A stretch of 64,000 nucleotides of DNA, from positions 88,303-152,302 of the forward strand of contig LUCM01008805.1 of assembly GCA_008360955.1 (NCBI GenBank), read 5' to 3'. The notes under the pieces were generated by a model that had not been told where the DNA came from, made no database searches, and worked only from the letters and a program-made list of their open reading frames with translations. The DNA comes from Fasciolopsis buskii. Taxonomy: Eukaryota > Platyhelminthes > Trematoda > Plagiorchiida > Fasciolidae. Each line of letters begins with the position of its first letter. Within the stretch, counting starts at the first letter, position 1. Below are positions 12,180 to 22,200 of the stretch, in pieces. A program made the translations under genes and the position numbers.

Positions 12180-12890
12180 AACAAGCACGGTTCCAACATG
12201 ACAACATTCAAAATGATGCACGGAGTCCTGCGCAAAAGCACGGCAGTATACGGCAATAAAGTACATTCCATTTTGTGTATTTTCTTCATGCACAATTTGT
12301 GATCTTTATTCTGTTTTCATTGTCTTTCACGGGCGTAATCTCTATAAAATAGCCCTTCAACATTCATGTTACTGACTTCAGTTCCGAGCTCTTTCTCAGC
12401 GTCTCTCATCAATAGGCCCCAACCAAGAGGGCCGAAAGCAACAATCGAGATAAAAGTCGAAGCTAACTTCGTCATACCTCTATGCCAAATCGCAGCCTTA
12501 CCGCCTGGTCGTTTTTTCCATCCCTGCCCAACAAGTGCAAAATGAGCACGAAAAGTAAGATGATGTACAAGCATAGATAACAGGTGTCCAAGCCAACGAA
12601 GGCGATGTGGTGCGAATACTTCAGTGGCAGAACGACCGTTTGCAGCTGCAAAGAACACTACGAACTGCAGCATTCACACCTTTTGCTTGAGGGAAAGCCG
12701 GATGCCATGGAGACGGCAGAAGTGCAGAAGGTTCTCGAAATTTGTTCTGACATTCGTAATTCCTGATGTGCTTCCCTTCTCAAAACCTGCGTCACTTGTG
12801 ATCGAAATCCTGAGATACTGAATAACTCTAAACGGTCACCACCAAAGGTGAGCGAAGGCACAGGTTCCTGTCTTGATAAAGACAAAGCTC
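12180..12890 (-). mobile_element. RTE-like LINE 3' end fragment
   Basis: Minus frame 12673-12317 contains 'RLRWLGHLLSM', 'LTFRAHFALVGQGWKKRPGG' and a terminal 'GPLGWG' region. This is the classic C-terminal tail of RTE elements. Frame 12885-12658 lies upstream and continues the thumb/connection region. The 3' untranslated part ends at the TA run near 12178. Of the copies here, this one keeps the longest clean C-terminal frame, but the rest of the reverse transcriptase is missing. Confidence 0.75.
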
Positions 12891-14700
12891 CGCCAAATCT
12901 ATAAAGGATTGAAAACGTTAATTAGCAAATGAATGATGAACCACTTTTTGTGTAGATCTCCGCAACGGATTTCGAACAGCTCACTTCCTGATACTCCTCC
13001 GTATTAATGACTTTACAAGGTCACATCCCAAGTAGTTTTGACGATCAGTTCGTGCTCCACTACCACGGCACTGAGAATTAGAATCCTCAAAAGCTAATGC
13101 ACTCATTTCAAGTATACCCCTAAGTACAAAATAAGGTCACATGTTAATCCGATAAATGATCAGTCAAAACACAACCGATAGTTATCGATCGTTTGTCATA
13201 TGGTTAGTGTAAAGTATGAGTAACACTCAACAAGAAAAAGACTCTTTAATGTTTGTGCAATAGTCTCTGTATCCTACCTATTCACGCCACCGGTCCCATT
13301 GTGTGATTCAGTTACCCCAAATTTAATATTTCATCTGCTGAATAATGAAGTCATTTCAAGGCTAAATATGAAACGTTTTGCCTTAGCAATTCGCTTCTAT
13401 CTGACCACTCTATTTTGCAACTTAATAGTTGTTGAAAATATGTACCACGTGAAAATAAGAGAAAAACAGCCAATTTATGAGGAGAACAATCCATAGTATA
13501 CTGGTTGTTGTTCGGTAAGTTTCTCAGCATAGATCGATTAAATCACACATACACAACATCAAAAACGACACAATTCCTCAAACTCTTTGAAAACTTATCA
13601 AAAGTTTTATGTTCGATGTGGCATATAAAATACAGCGTTTGTTTTCCATCGCACATTATGTTTGCCTGTTCATCAGGTGATGATGATATAACCCTTTTTA
13701 ATCTATTTTGTTAAGCTTCGTATTGAAACGGTGATAGCATTTGAATGTGCAGTCAGATATGATAATCACACTACTAATAGTAAAAATGATAACCAAAGTG
13801 GAAATACAATCCAGATTATCGATCAACTCTAGTAGCCAGAATAGAACTTTACTTCATTCCGGATTTAGTACACATATATTTTTTGCTCTTCTCATTCATA
13901 TGTATTTGCATTGTCCGGCTTTCACAGACTTGGCGTGAGGTGTTCGTTTTGATTTTCTATCCACGTGACCGGACTATGGCTTATCGAAATGCTGCCGTGA
14001 AAGAGAAAGCAGTCATACGAAACTATGCAGGCGTGAACATTGGCTACACTGAACAGGTGGGCATTGCTGATGACAACTGTGTTCGATGCATACAAACAAC
14101 GATGCAAATAAACAAACAAACAAAACCTACTTTATGCTCTATTCTAGAAAAACAGTCAATAAGGTTTGCATCAGTTTTCGGATCATCCTAAGGAGTTACC
14201 CGGCTAAGTACTATCTAATTCTGCATTTCACGTTTCGGTACTTCTTTCTGATAAAAAAGAATAAATGTAATATTACTTCTTGAATGACTCATCGTTTGTG
14301 AAGTGCTTAGATTTCGTGGAATGAAATGATCTACAATGTTGCTACAACCCATCGGATTCTCGTTCTCGTCACGTAACCATGATGACAAGTTGGTTACGAG
14401 ACGGGTCTGAAATTTAAACGCATCGTGTACAGTTTCGAACTTGATGAGTTATCTGACTGGTGTATTACCATGGTTAGTTTGCTTCACTGTCCTTCTTGGA
14501 GTAAACATAGATTATTCTGTCATGGTCACTGAGTGACGAAACAGCCATGAATTATGTAGTTGAATACTCGAATCACGAATTTTTAGATCAATCCCATTAG
14601 TGATAAAATTTGTAAAACAATATGTTTCCGTGGCCTTCTTTTGCTCGTGGTCTTTCTACATCAGTGTTGCGTAGCGATTGATTTTTAGCCAATGAAGTAC
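12891..14700. other. Unassigned AT-rich DNA
   Basis: Several short open frames (13299-13496, 13505-13714, 13741-13938, 13883-14191) have no recognised domain. A donor-like GTAAGT occurs at 13515. It may be intergenic DNA or an upstream intron of the DUF1330-like gene. Confidence 0.3.
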
Positions 14701-14701
14701 G

Positions 14702-14722
14702 TATATATATATATATATATAT
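14702..14722. repeat. (TA)n microsatellite
   Basis: About ten TA units are followed by ATGCATATTTATATTC. Unlike the run at 12149, no RTE 3' end is recognised next to it. Confidence 0.8.
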
Positions 14723-15099
14723 GCATATTTATATTCAGTCAGTAGTGTAGACACTAATAAACAGGGCACACATGTCTGATGAACGGCAAGAAACGCGAAA
14801 CCAATCGCATGCTTCCAGGACTCTATATTCGTGTAAGCACTAGTGACTAAAAATGTACCATCTTGCGCCTCTAGCGCTGTCGTTCTGTGGGTTGGCAGTG
14901 CCTAATCCACGCAGGACAACTAACAATCAACAAGTGGATTCCCGATGCTAACACTCCAAACTCATTCGGTTTTCATTGTTTTAGCTAGATCGATCTCCTG
15001 GCTTCAGTCTAACCGGAGGCTGCAAATACCTGAGGTTTGCGGCTGCCACAGTCTCCTCCTATGACCTGTTTCGCATATGAGTGTTGGAGAATCAGCGTG

Positions 15100-15335
15100 C
15101 CCCAAAGACACTAGGATCTAACATACGGGAGAGGGAATGGAAGATAAACCAGAAACCGTGACCCTGGAACCTTGAGATGCACAGAACAGCGTATTGTCCC
15201 GATAAGTGAGGTGTGGTAATGAGCTTGTTGGGGGTGACTGGCTATCTATCACCAAAGCGATCGGCGGGGCTGGGATTCGAAACTCCTACATTTTTGGGTG
15301 ACAGTTGCTTAATCCGCTGAAGTATTGCTGGCCAA
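15100..15335 (-). repeat. Possible second tRNA-like SINE family
   Basis: On the minus strand, 15335-15240 reads like a tRNA with an A-box-like CAGCGGATTAAGC and a B-box-like GTTTCGAATCCCAGC. The body at 15150-15235 (GTGACCCTGGAACCTTGAGATGC and following) is recognisably similar to 36015-36115, which indicates an interspersed repeat. The ends are not defined. Confidence 0.4.
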
Positions 15336-15373
15336 AAATGAACTCACACCAATGAATTTATCTACCTTTTCAG

Positions 15374-15421
15374 TGTGAAAAGTTCATTTCAATTGTGGCA
15401 AATTCAGCTCTAGGAGGGTTT
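15374..15421 (+). CDS. Weak candidate upstream exon of the DUF1330-like gene
   Basis: After a good acceptor (TCTACCTTTTCAG) an open stretch reads CEKFISIVANSALGGF. It resembles the 'YETKY...QRFGGV' part of the gene's second domain and would supply the missing first half of the first domain. A GT at 15422 would keep phase 0 with the next exon at 16109, but the donor (GTTGCT) is poor and the joined domain would be a few residues short. This is a proposal only. Confidence 0.25.
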
Positions 15422-16108
15422 GTTGCTATCTGCCCATTCACACTGATTTAATTCGGTTTTGTCAACCGATAAACATCCACTCCGATTGATAAACAGCCAC
15501 ATTTTGAAAGCAAACAAAGGAATTTATGCTTTTTCGCATCCATCAATAGGTGTTTTCTAGGCTTATTCGTCATTTTGACAGCATTTGTGTACCCATAAAT
15601 AGCCTTTGGTTGCGGTTAGCTAACCTGGACTTGGGTTAGAATGAAAGCTTTAGACAAACCATTCCGTATTATGGTACATCGCGAGTGAATTTTCAAATCT
15701 GATCACGTGAGCTGATAGTTCAGCATGATATTCGTTAAACCAGAGCAATCAACAAGCGAGTGGGTAATCGTTTCAACCCAGTCCACGGGTGCTAAACGAA
15801 GCCTGATGCGACTACACGAACTCCGGAGTGCACGGATTGGGGAAAAACCCCAGTTACCTTCTAGCTTCTGCCTCTGTTGTTATTCTCAGTTAACTTGACC
15901 AAAAAGATTGGATTTCGTTGAGAAGTTTCTGGAGAATAATAGTAGCTCTTTCTCAACTTGTACAAGCATGTTGAATCTCACTGCGAGGTGCATAAAAGAA
16001 GAAGGCATGAAATCTGTTTTGTCTTAATGCTTCCATATTCTTACTGAGTTACAATAATACAGACATCTCATCCTCATTCTCTGGTCTAAAAAATCTAAAC
16101 ACCTCCAG

Positions 16109-16286
16109 ATTCAGAAAGTAGAAGGCGACTGGGACGATCGAGTGTGTGTCGGTGTGATGAAATTTTCCAATCCAACTTTGACAAGACGATGGCTGGAAAG
16201 TGATCACCCATTCCGTCAACCGGATTTCCTTGGACAAGTTGACATCATTTTGGTCCCATTGCAGAAGAACGACATGAGTCACAAAG
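16109..16286 (+). CDS. DUF1330-like gene, exon with first-domain C-terminal half
   Basis: The acceptor is AACACCTCCAG and the donor AAAG|GTACGT, a strong consensus. The exon holds 59 codons plus one base. It starts IQKVEGDWDDR and ends QKNDMSHK. An alternative acceptor six bases downstream is in the same phase. The opposite-strand open frame here is a shadow. Confidence 0.65.
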
Positions 16287-19200
16287 GTACGTTTTTTTAT
16301 TTATTCAACCTTCTGCGCTGTCGCGCAAAGGAGAGAACATTATTCTCTTCCCGTTCTAGGCGCAAGCGATCTTGGGCAACGCATCACCGGCACCAACCCC
16401 GCAATCCACGCATTTCCACTCTGCCTACTGACAAAGTTTTCAGTAACAATCATCTACTTTTCGTAAAATGCATCAAATTTTGGGAGCTTTCTTCCAACTG
16501 TATGGTGGAGAATGCGGGATGGTAACACTACTTGTTAGCCCTTTCATCCACTTACGTAAAACAATCTGAGTATTTTATAATATTCTGTTAGGAACTGCCG
16601 TGAGCGGACACAGGGGTAGAATTCAGTACAACAAACAACTGATGCCATCTCATTGCAAATGCAGAGTCTGGGTTGATATCCTTTGTGAACAGAGTTAGTT
16701 TGAGTAATCGGATTAGCGTTGCAGGGCTGAAGGCTGCAATTCTCCGATCAGCATCATGTAATAAGGGTTTAAAACATCAAATGAAATCATTGGTGTGTTT
16801 GATTGTTATCAAATGTCCCGTGATTGATGATCCCGGGCCACAATCAAGATAATTATTCATTGTTTTGTGGCACTGAATACGTTCTGACATCCGTTGTGAA
16901 ATTCTACTGTCTGTTTCGCTGATGTAAGTTTCGTCGCAATCGCAAGTGAACTGATAAACTGGATGTGAGGCAGATTGTGAAATCCGACTAGATCCACGTT
17001 GGTTCAGAATGGTCATTCTTGTGGTTGGTAACAGGTGAATTTCTGCGGCCGGGACTGTACGGTTCATGACTGAACTAAGTTTGTGACGCATATTTTTGTG
17101 AGTACGTTCTCTCTCGAAGGCCAATGTGATGCATAACACTTTCTTTGTTGCTTTACAGACTGAGCCACTATTCACTTTTTATCGCCCAAGGATGTCAATG
17201 AATTACTCTGACTAACGATTGCAAATGAGTGTTACGAGTCGAAATCTTTCTTCTTCTGGGAAGGCGTCGGGCGTGCAAATATTCCTTGCGTGATGACAAA
17301 GTCTTTACTAATCCGCGACTTTATGCATTCGATGTAAAACTTACCAAAAGCAAGTACTGACCGCTCTGTGCGGTTTTATTGTGGATGGAACGATTTACGG
17401 TCCTATTCGATCTCCTCATGAGTTTGATAAAGACTGTAATGAGTAGAAATAAAATGGTTCAAAATATTGACCAAATTTATAGGGCGTTTATCAACAATCA
17501 TTCAGCTTCATTTTTATCATGGATACAATCAAATTTGCCGGTGATAGGCTTAATGTGCTCCCAACTGGTACACCGTCGATTTGTGTGTGTGCAGCTCCTT
17601 CGAAATCAAATCGGATATTACAAGCAAATAATACAAAACATTCTCGCAAACTGTCAACATGAATATGAAATGAAATGCTTGATGAAGGGATATAACTGTT
17701 TCGTGAAGAGACACATTCGCAAAATGAGAATCCACATGGATGATGAACATCTTGCGGGAAGTCGAGGAAGTATGTTATAGTATACTCGCAAGTTTGAAAG
17801 AGCCTTTTATGCAAAGCGATGGCACAGTTTTGTGAAAGGGATCTAAAATGTCTGCTAACCATCTTGTCAGCTTATGATATGGAGAGTTATCCAAGTATAG
17901 TAGGGGTGGATTTTAGATGACCTTCTCATGCAAAATGTTTCCGTTCCCACTGACTTAAGACGTCCTTACTTGCGCTATCGGAAGAACAGACTGAAGAATT
18001 TCACAACGGATGTCATGACTTATTCAGTGTCACAAAACAATGAATAATTATTTTGATCGCGACCCTGGATCATCAATCACGGGACAATTGATAACAATCA
18101 AACATACCAATGATTTCATTTGATGTTTTAAACCCTTATTACATGATGCTGATCGGAAAATTGTAGCCTTATTTTATTTATAATAAATATATCACTGAAG
18201 ATGGAATTATTTTTGTCTACATACTCAGCTAACTGCTGTCGTGAGACCACCGTACTCCATAACATTTTGGGCCCATTGACTAGGTGAACTTGAATGATTA
18301 CTCAAGAGGTTTGAGCGCAGAATAGCGTAAAACCAAACAAGAGCCCATAGTTCGTGTGTGCTAATGAGTTGAAGCGTGTAAACCCGTCCACATGTTATCC
18401 CTTATTATTGCAAAATTTCTTTTCGTCTTTTGTTTTCTAATTCCTTTATTAATGAAACAGCAATGAATGTGATTTTCGAAAGGGGGAACGCAACCAACAA
18501 AGGGTTGCCAAGTGGGGAAGTTGGCAGGCAAGTGAGTTGAACCTCGCTAATTTCAGGCTGGAACGAGAAGATGGTGATATATTGGCAATCGCGGATCCCA
18601 TTTACAAGTGCTATCCGAAAGACTAATATACGTTTAATATATATAAGCATGAAACACGCATATTTTACAAGCGCAAGATTGAACGTGACTAGTATAAGAC
18701 GAAATTAATGTAATTTACGATAAACGAATTTTAATAGGCCTTAGCATACACTAAGTGCGAACATCCTCAAGTTAATCATATAAGTACATAGCTCAAAGTT
18801 AGGAAATCGTGCAATGAGTTAGAATCTTGACTGTGACGTTTCGATCCAAACTAAGACAGGCTGTCAATGAATAAATAAATAAATAAAAACATATAAAAAG
18901 ACGGAAAAAACAGAACCGAACACAAACGAAACTAACGTCATCAAACGACCACGACAAGTAAAAAATTTGTTGCATAAATGCCTCTTCCAGCCGTGCACAA
19001 TAAGTGTAAAAAATAGCACGAAAAGACAGACGATTGACAGGTACACGCAATACTTGTCCACGACACCGAATGCGACGTGGAGCGGTTATCTCAGTCACAG
19101 AACGACTGTCTTCATCAAACAAACAACGATGCACCTCGTCATTGCTCACCCGATGTTCCCAACGGATACCAGCAATGCTTCGGAGACATCGGGATCGAAA

Positions 19201-22200
19201 CCAGACAGTTGCCGGGCATCCTCAACGCAGATAGACCAAGTCTCCCAAACGTAAATAAGAACACTACGAAGTGTGGCACTGTACACCGTCCCCTTGAGGG
19301 AAAGCCAGATATCGCGGAGACGACACAAGTGTTGCAGATTTGCGAGGATTGCTCTGGTTTTCGCAACTCGTGATGTGGTCTTTTCTCCAACACCTATACC
19401 AGATGCAATGAGGCTCCCGAGGGACATGAACCTATTGTCTACTTCTAACCAGCAACCACAAAGGGTGAGTATAGGCATAGGTTCCGATTAGTCTTGAAGA
19501 AGTATCTTTAAATTTGAAGGTGCGGTTTCGTGATAGCTCAATCGCCAACTGGTGGAATGCGTGTTGAATTGCTTGTGCATTGCCGGTCGGCAAAGCGATA
19601 TCATCGGCATACTCGAGGTGAAAATCTCTGTCCCCTGGGAGGAGTTCAACCCAACCAATCAAAAGACCGGAGGAAGCATTCTATGGAACAACCTCTATGA
19701 TAAATTCGAAAAGAAATGTGGGTACTTGACATCTCTAGAAACGACAAAGGGTGGCAGTACTGACCACAAACTCCAAGGCGACCTGATGCACTGCATTGCA
19801 TCTCCTTGAGTATCGACACATACTCCTAGGATACTCCATTTTGCAGCAAACAGTGCCGTGTGTTGACCTATCAACAGAATCAAGGGCTGCGCGAATGTCC
19901 AAGAACACGATGATCGTTGGCCTTTAGAAAGTGAAACGGTGCTCTAACAGCTGTCAGATTGTGATGAGCACGAAATCTCGTCCTTTCCTCACGAGATTTT
20001 TCTTCACGCCTGTTATGCTATCTGCAAAGAATGACCGACGAAAGCACCTTCGACGCTGTCGGGACTAGGCTAATATCCCTATGCTTGGAACGGTCAATGC
20101 GCAAGTCGTTTTTGAAAATGGGACAACAATATATATATCGCTTTGCCGACCGGCAATGCACAAGCAATTCAACACGCATTCCACCAGTTGGCGATTGAGC
20201 TATCACGAAACCGCACCTTCAAATTTAAAGATACTTCTTCAAGACTAATCGGAACCTATGCCTATACTCACCCTTTGTGGTTGCTGGTTAGAAGTAGACA
20301 ATAGGTTCATGTCCCTCGGGAGCCTCATTGCATCTGGTATAGGTGTTGGAGAAAAGACCACATCACGAGTTGCGAAAACCAGAGCAATCCTCGCAAATCT
20401 GCAACACTTGTGTCGTCTCCGCGATATCTGGCTTTCCCTCAAGGGGACGGTGTACAGTGCCACACTTCGTAGTGTTCTTATTTACGTTTGGGAGACTTGG
20501 TCTATCTGCGTTGAGGATGCCCGGCAACTGTCTGGTTTCGATCCCGATGTCTCCGAAGCATTGCTGGTATCCGTTGGGAACATCGGGTGAGCAATGACGA
20601 GGTGCATCGTTGTTTGTTTGATGAAGACAGTCGTTCTGTGACTGAGATAACCGCTCCACGTCGCATTCGGTGTCGTGGACAAGTATTGCGTGTACCTGTC
20701 AATCGTCTGTCTTTTCGTGCTATTTTTTACACTTACTGTGCAAGATTAGGAAACAACGAAGCTGCGTTCAACCCGTCTGCGGCACTCGCCTTTCTCAAAA
20801 ATAAACGGTAAACAACCATAGCCCCTCAGACTATGTACAGTTGCGTTTTTTCGATCAATTGTTTTCTGCTGGTTAATTCTCTTTTTGTATTTTTATTCGC
20901 ACATCGTTGGGTTTGAATCTTGCGTGTTTTCAAGCGTATATGCGTATAGATCGATTACTGAAGTACTAAAACCCAGTGGAAATCTTTTGGCAGAATTACG
21001 TCCATGACGATATGAAAACGTGATGGCATAACTTCTTCCGGGCGTGTGTGTAATGTGTTTATTTCCAGAAGCGAAGTCTTTTTTCCCGTTGAACTCACCA
21101 AGTCCAACCGCCCAACTTTAAAAACAAAAATGATTGCTCCTCGAGGGGCAGTTCGTACAAGAAAGCTGGCTGAGTGAGGTCATTTCATGATTTGTCCATT
21201 CCATCGGCTTGGCTTCAATGGAAAATTTGTTTGATTAATTTTAATAAAAACTTTCAGTACACTGTGCACTTATTTAGCCTTTGCAAAATATTTTCACGAA
21301 TGTTTCGGGTGAGAAATTCAGTGATAGCTGATATATTTCGTATAACTATTACTTCGAATTGTTCTTATAGCAGGCAACCGAACGCAAGGTTTTGTTGCAC
21401 ACAACATTATTCGGGTTTTGTTTGAGCTGTTTCTCGTGATCATCGTGCAGATGGATGATTCCATGTAGTCAACAAAAGAACAGAGAAATTTAGTGAAATG
21501 GCCTAGTTTTGGCATCTTGTCTATAAACGCGTTATCAAACGTAGATTTTCTTCGCCCACTAACGATCAGACATCTTGTTTTTCTTTTCCCAGCTGATCAC
21601 GGACACTCCATTTGTTGGCTCACTAAACTGAAAGTCACCATCCCACTGTCATTTCTAGTATTTTGTGTCTTATAACCTTAAGCATTTAGCATTCTAATTA
21701 TTTCACCCATGGTGATATCAGCTTACTTCTTTGCACAATCAGTAGAATATCTTGTGTCGCCAGCTGGAAATTTTACGTTCCTTCATTTTTCAAAGTGACA
21801 CCACCCTAGTCTTGGAATCCTGTTGACGACAAATGACGAGTAGTCAAACCGTTCAGACTCTACGGAGTACGTCATTGTGATACAAGGTATCCACTTTATT
21901 AATTCATCTTCTCAAGTGTCCTGCTCATTGGTTATAAATCATACCAACCATTCTTCCCCCAATTTGTAGCTGAATGACTTGGAAGTTAAGCTGCAGTTAC
22001 TCCAACATCGATCATCTTTCCTCAACATTTTCCGAATACAATTTGCTCAGCTCTTCATATTCAAATAGTATGATGCTTTTTCTCAAATTTGACTCAATGA
22101 ATTCGAGAAAAATTTGAGAAGCTTTCCTTTTTCAAGTTGATACTACATATATTCATACCTACATAGTGCTGTATGCACTAATCACCAAGAGACTGCCCTT

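Noticed and set aside
14755..14830. Hammerhead-ribozyme-like core: CTGATGA then CGAAAC with a short gap
   Set aside because: The two core boxes are present, but I could not find a paired stem II or a stem I/III arrangement around them. The upstream GCGATTG that could pair with CAATCGC leaves the other stems unpaired. A covariance search with a hammerhead model would decide.
20018..20206. Separate small gene between the palindrome arms
   Set aside because: It is the 5' part of the RTE-like reverse transcriptase fragment (NHRGISL-type block), read on the minus strand.
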